A stretch of DNA of 64,000 bases, taken from NCBI RefSeq assembly GCF_002909485.1, contig NZ_PPXG01000007.1:186001-250000 (forward strand). Reading direction: 5' to 3'. Shown here piece by piece: positions 56,233 to 64,000 of the stretch. Under the pieces are notes generated by a model that saw only the letters and a list, made by a program, of their open reading frames with translations, had not been told where the DNA came from and did not search any database. Numbering within the stretch: position 1 is the stretch's first letter; the number at the start of each line of letters is the position of its first letter. Position numbers and translations under genes: made by a program. This DNA comes from Stutzerimonas stutzeri. GTDB taxonomy: Bacteria > Pseudomonadota > Gammaproteobacteria > Pseudomonadales > Pseudomonadaceae.

Positions 56233-57333
56233 TTACTCCTGGGCAGCCAGCTCGACGGGGCGATTGTGGCGGTCCACCGGGCGAACCAGCTGGTTCTCGC
56301 TGAGCATCTGCACGCCAGCCAGCACGATCCAGTCATCGGCATTCAGGCCTTCGAGTACCGGCACCAGCTGCTCACCGAACGCCCCGGCACGCACTTCGAC
56401 CCGCTCTACCGTGGAATCGGCCTTCAGTCGCCACACGTGTGCCCTTCCCTGTTCGGCGCTGAGCGCGGACAACGGCACCGCCAGCGACACCTCGCCATCG
56501 CGGCGGATGCTCACCAGTGCACTTTGGCCGAGGTCTGCGGGCACTTCCTGTTCGCTAAAGGCGACGCGCGCGGAATAGGTCCGCGACTGCGCATCGGCGG
56601 CAGGCGAGAGCTCGCGAATCTTGCCGAGATAGTGGCGCCCAGGCTGCGACCAGAGTTCGACCTCGACTTCCTGGCCAATTCGATAGCGCTCCAGCGACTG
56701 TTCCGGTAGATCGATGGCCACTTCCCGCTCCCCATCAGCGGCCAGCACGAATGCGGTCTGCCCTGCGGCGACCACCTGGCCGACCTCGATTCGGCGCTGC
56801 GCGATCAAGCCGTCGCGGTTTGCACGCAACACGGCGTAATCGACCTGATTGCTCGCGACATCGAACTCGGCCCGCGCCTGTTGCAGACGGGCCGCCGCGG
56901 CGCGGTAGGCATTGTCGGCGTTGTCGAATTGAGACTGGCTGACCAGCTGGCGGCCGAGCAGCGCCTGATAGCGATCATGTTCCGCCTTGGCCACTCGCAG
57001 ATTGGCTTCCGCCGCCGCCACCTGGGCGCGCATGCCGTCCAGTTGCAGTCGCACGTCCTGCGGATCAAGACGCGCCAGGGGCTGATCCTTGCGCACGCGG
57101 TCACCCGCCTCGACCAGGCGTTCGACGACTTTGCCGCCGATGCGGAAGGCCAGCTCAGGCTCATAACGTGCGTGCACCTCGCCGGGATAGCTCTCGCGCG
57201 CTTCGCTGGCAGGCTGCGGCTGGACCACCATGACCGGGCGAGGCAGCTGCGGCGGCGGCTCGCCATTGCCACAGGCGACCAGAACAAGTGCACAACCAAG
57301 CGTAGAGGCAAGGGACAAGGCATGTCGGAACAC
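56233..57333 (-). CDS. mexJ: RND periplasmic adaptor lipoprotein, MexJ-like
   Basis: A 366-residue membrane-fusion protein linking the RND pump to the outer-membrane channel. It has a lipobox (LVAC-G near residue 21), barrel-sandwich and coiled-coil hairpin segments (VAAAEANLRVAKAEHDRYQALL), and the C-terminal beta-barrel. The start is GTG at 57333 with AGAGAGA upstream. First gene of the pump operon, divergent from the MexL-like regulator. Confidence 0.9.
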   Translation of the reverse strand: MFRHALSLASTLGCALVLVACGNGEPPPQLPRPVMVVQPQPASEARESYPGEVHARYEPELAFRIGGKVVERLVEAGDRVRKDQPLARLDPQDVRLQLDGMRAQVAAAEANLRVAKAEHDRYQALLGRQLVSQSQFDNADNAYRAAAARLQQARAEFDVASNQVDYAVLRANRDGLIAQRRIEVGQVVAAGQTAFVLAADGEREVAIDLPEQSLERYRIGQEVEVELWSQPGRHYLGKIRELSPAADAQSRTYSARVAFSEQEVPADLGQSALVSIRRDGEVSLAVPLSALSAEQGRAHVWRLKADSTVERVEVRAGAFGEQLVPVLEGLNADDWIVLAGVQMLSENQLVRPVDRHNRPVELAAQE

Positions 57334-57360
57334 GATGAAGTCTCTCTGTCGCGAAGCGGA

Positions 57361-57388
57361 TTGGAATACTTATACTGCGCGGTATAGT
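57361..57388 (+). promoter_or_regulatory. mexL promoter with overlapping operator
   Basis: TTGGAA (57361-57366) and TATAGT (57383-57388) are 16 bases apart. The near-perfect palindrome TATACTGCGCGGTATA (57371-57386) fills the spacer and -10. On the other strand it also covers the mexJ promoter region. Autorepression plus repression of mexJK is inferred. Confidence 0.6.
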
Positions 57389-57420
57389 AAAAATACCGTA
57401 CCAGCCAGTCCACTATTAAA

Positions 57421-58062
57421 ATGCCCATGACTGAAAACCATTCCGTATCGCCTGGCCCCGGCCGCCCGAAGGACCCCGCAAAGCGCGAGGCAATCCTCGC
57501 TGCAGCACAGGTACTGTTTCTCGGCAACGGCTACGAAGGCAGCAGCATGGAGGCCATCGCCGCCGAAGCCGGCGTTTCCAAGCTCACGCTGTACAGCCAC
57601 TTCAAGGACAAGGAGGCGCTATTCAGCGCAGCCGTGAAAACCACCTGCGAAACCCGCCTGCCAAGGCGGTTGTTTCAGGTGGAGGAAGATTGCGACATCG
57701 AAGAGCTGCTGCTGGCGATCGGCGGCGCCTTCAATGAGTTGGTCAATAGCCCCGAGTCCATCGGCCTGCATCGGGTGATGGTGGCGATGGCGACGCAGAA
57801 TCCGGGGCTGGTGAAGATGTTCTTCGATGCCGGCCCCCAGCAGCTTCTGTGCGATCTGCAACAGCTGTTCACCAGGGCAAACGCACTGGGCCTGCTGGAT
57901 ATCGACGACCCACTGCGAGCGGCCGAGCATTTCTGTTCGCTGATCAAAGGAGCCCAGCACTTTCGATTGCTGGTCGGCTATACCGAGGCGCCAACCAATG
58001 AGGAAGGCAACCTGCACGTACGGGATGCAGTGAGCGTATTTCTGCGCGCCTATCGCCGCTGA
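57421..58062 (+). CDS. mexL: TetR-family repressor, MexL-like
   Basis: A 213-residue TetR protein with GRPKDPAKREAILAAAQVLFL, the HTH MEAIAAEAGVSKLTLYSHFKDK (about 40-62) and a TetR C-terminal effector domain. Divergent position next to the adaptor gene and length match P. aeruginosa MexL, the repressor of mexJK. The palindrome upstream is its likely operator. Confidence 0.87.
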   Translation: MPMTENHSVSPGPGRPKDPAKREAILAAAQVLFLGNGYEGSSMEAIAAEAGVSKLTLYSHFKDKEALFSAAVKTTCETRLPRRLFQVEEDCDIEELLLAIGGAFNELVNSPESIGLHRVMVAMATQNPGLVKMFFDAGPQQLLCDLQQLFTRANALGLLDIDDPLRAAEHFCSLIKGAQHFRLLVGYTEAPTNEEGNLHVRDAVSVFLRAYRR

Positions 58063-58094
58063 CCTGAGCAAGCGAGAGGTTGCGGACTGGTGAA

Positions 58095-58871
58095 TCAGCC
58101 CTGCAGCTTCTTCTTCGGATAGATATCGTAGCGGCTGGATTTGCCTTCCAGGCTGTAACCGGGCTTGCTGCCGTCGATCGCCGGCGCTTTGCGCGGGCGT
58201 TTGACCACCACGCGGTGAGTGGCCAGTTCCAGCGCGGCGGCCAGCAGCGCGGGCGCATCCATATCGTCGCCGACGAAGGGCCGGAACAGCCGCATCTCCT
58301 TCTTCACCAGCGCGCTCTTGTCGCGATGGGGGAACATCGGGTCGAGATAGATGACCTGTGGCGCCTCGAGCTGCCACTGCGTCATCAGCTCGATGGCATT
58401 GCCTTTGAGCAGGGTCATCCGCGCGGCGATCGCGCCAACTTCGAAATCCACCGCGGCCCTGCTCAGGCCGTCCTCGAGCAGGGCGGCAATCAGCGGCTGG
58501 CGTTCAATAAGGCTTACTTCGCAGCCCAGCGTTGCCAGCACGAAAGCATCGCGCCCCAGCCCGGCGGTAGCATCCAGCACCCGAGGGCGAATACCCGGCT
58601 GGATGCCTACGGCCTTGGCGATCATCTGCCCACTGCCACCGCCGAACTGACGCCGGTGCGCAGCGGCACCCTCAACGAAGTCCACCCTTACCGGGCCCGG
58701 CGCCTGCGCCTCGAGCACCTGCAGCTGCAAGCCGTCCGCGCCAATCTGCAAAGCGAATTCGGCGGCGTCCGCCGTTACCGGCAATCCAAGACGCTGCGCC
58801 CAATCATGGGCTGCAGCCGTGAACTGCGGGGCGAGAGGCTCGACTCGAACCAGGGGGTTGCGTGCGGACAT
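58095..58871 (-). CDS. rsmJ: 16S rRNA (guanine1516-N2)-methyltransferase
   Basis: A 258-residue SAM-dependent rRNA methyltransferase. Markers are the RsmJ SAM motif [49 protein letters not shown] and VVKRPRKAP. The ATG at 58871 has GGA upstream and begins [13 protein letters not shown]; upstream ATG codons lack a ribosome site. Convergent with mexL. Confidence 0.93.
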   Translation of the reverse strand: MSARNPLVRVEPLAPQFTAAAHDWAQRLGLPVTADAAEFALQIGADGLQLQVLEAQAPGPVRVDFVEGAAAHRRQFGGGSGQMIAKAVGIQPGIRPRVLDATAGLGRDAFVLATLGCEVSLIERQPLIAALLEDGLSRAAVDFEVGAIAARMTLLKGNAIELMTQWQLEAPQVIYLDPMFPHRDKSALVKKEMRLFRPFVGDDMDAPALLAAALELATHRVVVKRPRKAPAIDGSKPGYSLEGKSSRYDIYPKKKLQG

Positions 58872-58942
58872 GGGGCATCCAGCGGTCATGGAAAACGGCG
58901 CATTGTGCCAGAGCAATCCTCACTGCGCCTGGAGAGCGGTAC

Positions 58943-59635
58943 TTAGCGACACATGCCGAAGCCACCCATGTCGACATGAAAGTGGTCGTGGTGGGCCGCG
59001 TTGTATTCAGGCCCGAGCGTGACATTGAACGCATCGCAGGCCGCGTCGCGAACTAGCCGCAGAAAACGCGCTTTATCTCCGTCACCCTGCCAATCCCGCG
59101 CCACGGTGATGCGAGTGCCGTCCTGCAAGTGAAAGCCGGCCAGATCCAGTGCATTGGCGCTGGCGTGCTGGCTGCGGCGATTGCTGCGTGCAATGTTACG
59201 GCAGGCGAAGCTGCCGAAATGATCGATGCGTACCACCCGCTGGCCGAACACCGCCTGGGCCGCCGGCTGAAGCCCGTGCAACTCGAACATTGCATAAGCG
59301 GCCGCCAGCGGACAGGTGGCAAGAAACGGTCCACTGAAGCGCACGTCGGAGCCCTGCACGCGCACGCTGTTCTCAACCGGGCAACCTGGCTCCGGCGTGC
59401 TGTCCGGTACGGCTGTATAGCGCAATGGTGCAGTAGCAAGCGCCTGTTCGCAGAGCGTTCGATCCTGCTGCAGGCGGCGCAGCTTGAGCGACGTCAGCAG
59501 GTTCGGTGGTTCACGAATGTCCAGCGGCGCCCAGGGGTTCCAACGCGGCGGGACCTCGATCAGCTCCTGCCGCACCGCCAGGGCGAAGCCGGCAAGCAGC
59601 ACCAACAAAAGAAGAAAAAATCTGCCAAAGGTCAT
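58943..59635 (-). CDS. Extensin-like C-terminal domain protein
   Basis: A 230-residue secreted or membrane-anchored protein with an N-terminal hydrophobic segment (about 3-20) and the extensin-like domain: SGPFLATCPLAAAY, DHFGSFACRNI, SQHASANALDLAGF and HHDHFHVDMG. The His/Asp residues resemble VanY/LAS-type peptidase ligands (HxxxxxxD...HxH). A cell-wall peptidase role is possible but not shown. Confidence 0.85.
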   Translation of the reverse strand: MTFGRFFLLLLVLLAGFALAVRQELIEVPPRWNPWAPLDIREPPNLLTSLKLRRLQQDRTLCEQALATAPLRYTAVPDSTPEPGCPVENSVRVQGSDVRFSGPFLATCPLAAAYAMFELHGLQPAAQAVFGQRVVRIDHFGSFACRNIARSNRRSQHASANALDLAGFHLQDGTRITVARDWQGDGDKARFLRLVRDAACDAFNVTLGPEYNAAHHDHFHVDMGGFGMCR

Positions 59636-59708
59636 TTCTTATGGGCAACACAGAGCGCCCGAAGTTGAGCGCGATGTTTTACAAAACTGGTCGAACGGCA
59701 GCGCTTGC

Positions 59709-60566
59709 TCAATCGGCAAGCAGCGACAGCTGAGGCGCCGGTTGAAATGAAGGCAAAGGTGGCAGGCCTGGCAAACGCTCACTCAGCTGAGCGTGAAAAC
59801 GCATCGCCAGCTCGGGCGCACGGTGGTTGTCCGGCGTGTGCAGATACACGTGCGGTGCCTTGCCTGCCTCAATCCAGGTCGCCACCTTATCCAGCCACGG
59901 CGTCATGAATGCGTCATTTGCTTCCAGCTGCGGATGTCCGACGAAGCGCAACTGAGGCGAGTCGCTGAATGCCACCGGGCGCACCGGCAGCCGCGGCTTT
60001 TTGCTTTGCGCATGCAGCAGAGCCGGATCACGGGACTGGCAGCTGAACAGTGCACGGGTATCGAGGCAAATACGTTCGATGCTGCGATCACGCAGCAGGC
60101 GATTCAACGCGCGCTCGCCGTCGCCCTTGTCGAAGAAAGCCGGATGGCGCACCTCGATAGCCAGCTTTGCAGCGAAGCCGTCGATGAAGGCGGCAAGCTC
60201 GCCCAGCCTGGATGGGCCTACGCTGGCGGGCAGCTGCAGCCAAAATGGCGTAACCCTCTGCCCCAGCGGCGCGAGCAACCGCTGAAAGGCGTGCGCCAAG
60301 CCCAGCGCCGCGTGCAGATCATCAGCTTGACTGACATCTCGCGGAAACTTGGCGCAAAAGCGGAAAGCTTCAGGCATCTGGCTAGCCCAGCGCAGGACCT
60401 TCTCCTCAGAGGGCCAGGCATAGAGCGTGGTATTGCCCTCCACTGTGTTGAAGATCGCGCAGTAGCTGGCGAGAAAATCCGGTGCGGGCATCCCCTTTGG
60501 ATACAAAGAGCCCAGCCAGGCACTCTCATTCCAGGAGGGACAACCGAGGTAATAGGGAAGCTGCAA
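59709..60566 (-). CDS. DUF72 family protein (TIM-barrel, YecE-like)
   Basis: A 285-residue cytoplasmic protein of DUF72: LGCPSWNESAWLGSLYP, FNTVEGNTTLYAWP, FRFCAKFPRDVSQ, LAIEVRHPAFFD and VYLHTPDNHRAPELA. The fold is a TIM barrel; activity is unknown. It starts at TTG (60566), 15 bases after the preceding stop; no ATG is available near the family N-terminus. Part of a run of minus-strand genes. Confidence 0.88.
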   Translation of the reverse strand: MQLPYYLGCPSWNESAWLGSLYPKGMPAPDFLASYCAIFNTVEGNTTLYAWPSEEKVLRWASQMPEAFRFCAKFPRDVSQADDLHAALGLAHAFQRLLAPLGQRVTPFWLQLPASVGPSRLGELAAFIDGFAAKLAIEVRHPAFFDKGDGERALNRLLRDRSIERICLDTRALFSCQSRDPALLHAQSKKPRLPVRPVAFSDSPQLRFVGHPQLEANDAFMTPWLDKVATWIEAGKAPHVYLHTPDNHRAPELAMRFHAQLSERLPGLPPLPSFQPAPQLSLLAD

Positions 60567-60580
60567 CAGGCTAGACGACC

Positions 60581-60928
60581 TCAGGCGTAGAGGTCGAGCC
60601 CAAGCACCTCGGTGCCATCGAGGTCGGCGCTGAAGCTGGCCGTGCTGGCGTAGCTGGCCAGTGCCTGAGCGACGCGACCGGACAATGGGCGCTCCGGCTG
60701 AGGTTCGTCATAACGGAATGCGGCGTAGCGTTCGACCAATGCACTCGAATTGACCCGCTGTTGCGGACGCTCGGCCTGGGGTTGGTAATCCTGCCCGGCA
60801 CGGCTGTCGACAACGCGCTGAGCCTGCGCGACTCGCTGCGTTTCCCCATAGCTATCCGCCGCTCTACCGGTACGGGTAGAACGATCTGTTGAATAGGGGA
60901 CAGGAAAGGAACTTTCGACGCGCATCAT
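60581..60928 (-). CDS. Small conserved hypothetical protein
   Basis: A 115-residue, Arg/Gln/Ser-rich soluble protein with a disordered-looking N-terminal half and a short conserved-looking end (VAQALASYASTASFSADLDG..., ending VLGLDLYA). No domain is recognised. Position between tsaB and the DUF72 gene and the in-frame double ATG (60928/60925) support a real gene; related short proteins seem present at this place in other pseudomonads. Confidence 0.55.
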   Translation of the reverse strand: MMRVESSFPVPYSTDRSTRTGRAADSYGETQRVAQAQRVVDSRAGQDYQPQAERPQQRVNSSALVERYAAFRYDEPQPERPLSGRVAQALASYASTASFSADLDGTEVLGLDLYA

Positions 60929-60989
60929 TCGACTCGATCAAAGGCCCAGCGACTCTAACGGGCAGCCAAGGCTTTGGCAACGCCCGTCG

Positions 60990-61667
60990 TCATTTGATCC
61001 CTTTGGGCGTTGCAACATTGTCACGCAGGTAGACCGGCTGGGCCTGATCGGCCTCCAGCGCCTCGCCGCGCTGCCAGGCGAATGTCGCCAGTTGCAGCAG
61101 ATCCTCGGCATGGGGCAGCATGCCGGCATCATGCCCACGTACGGCCGCGGTTATCCGCTCGGCGTAGCCCCAGCCGGTGCCGGCACCAAACCAGTCGCCG
61201 CCCGCATCTCTAGGCAGGGCAGCGCGCTCGGGTGGCAGAACGGCCTCGCTACCGACCAGTTGCATCTCCCCGCCTTGCTCGCGGTAGCAGCCCCAGTAGA
61301 CCTCGTCCATGCGTGCATCAATCGCCGTTGCAACCTGCACCGCGCCATGCTCGCGCCAGGTGCGCTGAGCGATGGTCGCAAGCGTGGAAATCGGTAGCAC
61401 CGGCCGCTGCAACGCGAATGCCAGTCCCTGCACCACACCGATAGCGATCCGCACGCCCGTAAAGGCCCCCGGCCCCCGCCCGAAGGCGATGGCATCCACC
61501 GCGGACAGCGCGACTCCGGCCTCGCCGAGCAGCGCCTGCACCATCGGTAGTAAGCGCTGGGCATGCAGACGCGGAATCACCTCGTAGTGGCTCAACACCT
61601 TGTCGTCATGCAGCAAGGCGACCGAGCAGGCTTCGGTGGCGGTATCCAGGGCCAGCAGAGTGGTCAT
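60990..61667 (-). CDS. tsaB: tRNA threonylcarbamoyladenosine biosynthesis protein TsaB
   Basis: A 225-residue ASKHA-fold scaffold of the TsaBDE complex that makes t6A37. Markers are LLALDTATEACSVALL, HAQRLLPMVQALL and FGRGPGAFTGVRIAIGVVQGLA. It lies downstream of adk (about 140 bases). With tcdA in this window, two steps of the same tRNA modification pathway are present but not linked. Confidence 0.94.
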   Translation of the reverse strand: MTTLLALDTATEACSVALLHDDKVLSHYEVIPRLHAQRLLPMVQALLGEAGVALSAVDAIAFGRGPGAFTGVRIAIGVVQGLAFALQRPVLPISTLATIAQRTWREHGAVQVATAIDARMDEVYWGCYREQGGEMQLVGSEAVLPPERAALPRDAGGDWFGAGTGWGYAERITAAVRGHDAGMLPHAEDLLQLATFAWQRGEALEADQAQPVYLRDNVATPKGIK

Positions 61668-61751
61668 CGGGTCAGTCCGGTCGGTGAAAAGGCGCAGATT
61701 CTAGCGTATTCGAGGTCTGGGTTCTTTCGCCGTTGACCCGGCCTTCGGGAC

Positions 61752-61781
61752 AAAAAAATGCCCGTATCCTTGGATACGGGC
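61752..61781 (-). terminator. Rho-independent terminator of adk
   Basis: A 10-base-pair stem GCCCGTATCC / GGATACGGGC, followed on the minus strand by A and seven T. It lies 30 bases after the adk stop. Confidence 0.93.
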
Positions 61782-61810
61782 AATTCGTAGGCCTTCAACC
61801 GCTGCTTGGA

Positions 61811-62476
<666 letters not shown>

Positions 62477-62584
62477 TTAGATAAGGGGTGACTCTGCCAG
62501 CGGGCCGGTGCGGTCATCGCTGACGAATCAAAAATTCTGGTTTGCCGCCATGCGACAAAAGGTTGAACACGATACACAGCGCAC

Positions 62585-62606
62585 CGGGACGGCACAAGCC
62601 GTCCCG
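62585..62606 (-). terminator. Hairpin downstream of ppc, possible terminator
   Basis: CGGGACGGC and GCCGTCCCG form a nine-base-pair stem with a four-base loop, about 100 bases after the ppc stop. No T run follows on the minus strand. The rest of 62459-62701 shows no gene. Confidence 0.45.
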
Positions 62607-62701
62607 AAAACGCCTATCGACCCTCATAAATGTCACGATTCGACGCGAGCTCCGGCTAACAGGGCGGGCACGCCCTGAGGTTGGCCGGACATGACGAGTT
62701 G

Positions 62702-64000
62702 TCAGCCGGTGTTGCGCAGACCCGCGGCGATACCCGCCACGCTGACCAGCAAGGCCTGCTCGAGCGGGCTCTCAGCCGGACTCTGACATTGCCTCGATCG
62801 GGCCAGCAGTTCGATTTGCAGCAGGTGCAACGGGTCGAGGTAGGTGTTGCGCAAGCTGAACGCTTCCTGGGTCTTCGGACTGTGATCAAGTAGGTCTACC
62901 TGGCCGGTCACCCTCAGCACAGCGCTGATGACCTGCGACAATCGGTCACGCAAATCGCTACCCAGCGAGAGCAGCTCCGGTTGCACCAGGCGCTCGTCAT
63001 AGCGCCCGGCAATATCGGCGTCGGCCTTGGCCAGGACCATTTCCAGCATATCGATTCGCGTGCTGAAGAATGGCCAGTGCGCACGCATCTCTGCCAGCCG
63101 CTCACCCTCCCCGCGCTCCAGCGCGCCATGCAGCGCCTGTTCCCAGCCAAGCCAGGCAGGCAACATCAGCCGAGTCTGGGTCCAGGCAAAGATCCACGGA
63201 ATGGCTCGCAAGCTCTCCACCCCGCCCTCTCGGCGCTTGGACGGACGACTGCCCAACGGCAGACGGCCCAGTTCGAGCTCGGGTGTCGCCTGGCGGAAAT
63301 AGTCGACGAACAGCGGGTGTTCTCGCACCACGCCGCGATAGGCCGCCACGCCCTCGGCGGCGAGCCGCTCCATTGTTTCGCGCCAGCCCGGCTCGGGCAT
63401 TGGCGGCGGCAGCAGAGTCGCCTCGAGCACGGCGGCGAGGTACAGATTGAGATTGTGCTCGGCGATATCCGGCAGGCCGAACTTGAAGCGAATCATCTCG
63501 CCCTGCTCCGTGGTACGGAAGCGCCCCGCGACCGAGCCCGGCGGCTGCGAGAGAATCGCCGCATGCGCTGGGCCGCCGCCCCGACCGACAGTGCCGCCGC
63601 GGCCATGGAACAGCAGCAGTTCGACACCATGCTCGCGACACACGTCCACCAGCTGCTCCTGAGCGCGGTACTGAGCCCAGGCCGCGGCGGTGGTGCCAGC
63701 ATCCTTGGCCGAATCGGAGTACCCGATCATCACTTCCTGCGGCCCATGTAAACGTTGGCGATAGCCAGGCAGCGCGAGCAGCCGGTCGATGGTCGGCGCG
63801 GCGTTATTGAGATCATCAAGGGTTTCGAACAGTGGCACCACGCGCATTGGCCGCTGCAGACCAGCTTCCTTGAGCAGCAGCTGCACGGCGAGCACGTCGG
63901 ACGCGGCGTGCGCCATGGAGATAACGTAAGAACCCAGCGAGGATGCCGGCGCCTCGGCAATCACCGCACACGTGGCCAATACCTCGGCGGTTTCGGCCGA
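62702..64000 (-). CDS. ppc: Phosphoenolpyruvate carboxylase (C-terminal part, 5' end outside window)
   Basis: Carboxylates phosphoenolpyruvate to oxaloacetate to replenish the TCA cycle. The last 432 residues are present. They include [10 protein letters not shown], the catalytic glycine-rich loop [28 protein letters not shown] and the C-terminal end AGLRNTG typical of the family. The frame is open to the window edge. Confidence 0.96.
   Translation of the reverse strand, partial: SAETAEVLATCAVIAEAPASSLGSYVISMAHAASDVLAVQLLLKEAGLQRPMRVVPLFETLDDLNNAAPTIDRLLALPGYRQRLHGPQEVMIGYSDSAKDAGTTAAAWAQYRAQEQLVDVCREHGVELLLFHGRGGTVGRGGGPAHAAILSQPPGSVAGRFRTTEQGEMIRFKFGLPDIAEHNLNLYLAAVLEATLLPPPMPEPGWRETMERLAAEGVAAYRGVVREHPLFVDYFRQATPELELGRLPLGSRPSKRREGGVESLRAIPWIFAWTQTRLMLPAWLGWEQALHGALERGEGERLAEMRAHWPFFSTRIDMLEMVLAKADADIAGRYDERLVQPELLSLGSDLRDRLSQVISAVLRVTGQVDLLDHSPKTQEAFSLRNTYLDPLHLLQIELLARSRQCQSPAESPLEQALLVSVAGIAAGLRNTG

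Noticed and set aside
55070..56578. Long plus-strand frame opposite mexK and mexJ
   Set aside because: Shadow of the RND pump and adaptor genes. The translation is repetitive in His/Asp/Arg and has no ribosome site.

Overview
The window looks like chromosomal DNA of a Pseudomonas-type gammaproteobacterium, most likely the Stutzerimonas (Pseudomonas) stutzeri group. The reasons are high GC, dense genes with short or overlapping junctions, and many products with typical Pseudomonas versions. Gene orders I recall from P. aeruginosa recur here: gldA-F-G near plsB (PA3669-3673), dsbG-tlpA-dsbD with a divergent two-component pair (PA2476-2480), and mexK-mexJ-mexL-rsmJ...tsaB-adk-ppc (PA3676-3687). 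These comparisons are from memory, not from a search. I see no rRNA, tRNA, CRISPR array, complete insertion sequence or prophage. Both ends cut genes: a DEAD-box helicase on the left and ppc on the right.

Region 1 (1-13952) is mainly housekeeping: RNA helicase, CigR-like protein, LysR regulator, cyclophilin, DUF6306 protein, FemAB/GNAT-like protein, OprO/OprP-type porin, tcdA, dapE-rlmA, a cold-shock protein and a GldA-GldF-GldG type ABC exporter. Region 2 (14205-17841) is an accessory pocket between gldA and plsB. It holds two GNAT acetyltransferases, a class D beta-lactamase, a SAM methyltransferase, a frameshifted small membrane protein and a SnoaL-like protein. Region 3 (17999-21913) has plsB, a GNAT and a DUF4197 protein.

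Region 4 (21964-34345) is the most distinctive part. A periplasmic thiol-redox operon (dsbD, tlpA, dsbG) with its divergent DsbRS-type two-component system directly adjoins a copper locus: copRS, a CopZ-like HMA protein, a DUF411 protein, multicopper oxidase CopA, a small Met/His-rich protein, CopB and a cytochrome c with a His-rich tail. The DsbS-like sensor has Cys at residue 82, the position reported to matter for copper sensing in P. aeruginosa DsbS. Two near-identical sites, AGCTGACAAAANNGTAAT, lie in front of the copper genes. A third, weaker copy sits before the cigR-like gene 29 kb away.

Region 5 (34392-52420) contains DUF3087, GNAT, wrbA, pirin, FKBP, the osmoregulated periplasmic glucan genes opgGH next to a periplasmic beta-glucosidase, phzF, lrgAB, ccoG, a MocR-type regulator, a PAS-GAF-GGDEF protein, a metallo-beta-lactamase-fold protein that has lost its metal ligands, and a glutathione S-transferase. 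Region 6 (52555-64000) has a TetR gene divergent from gst, a MexJK-type RND pump with a divergent MexL-type repressor, and rsmJ, an extensin-like protein, DUF72, a small unknown, tsaB, adk and ppc. Both TetR-type intergenic regions hold clear palindromes overlapping promoter-like elements.
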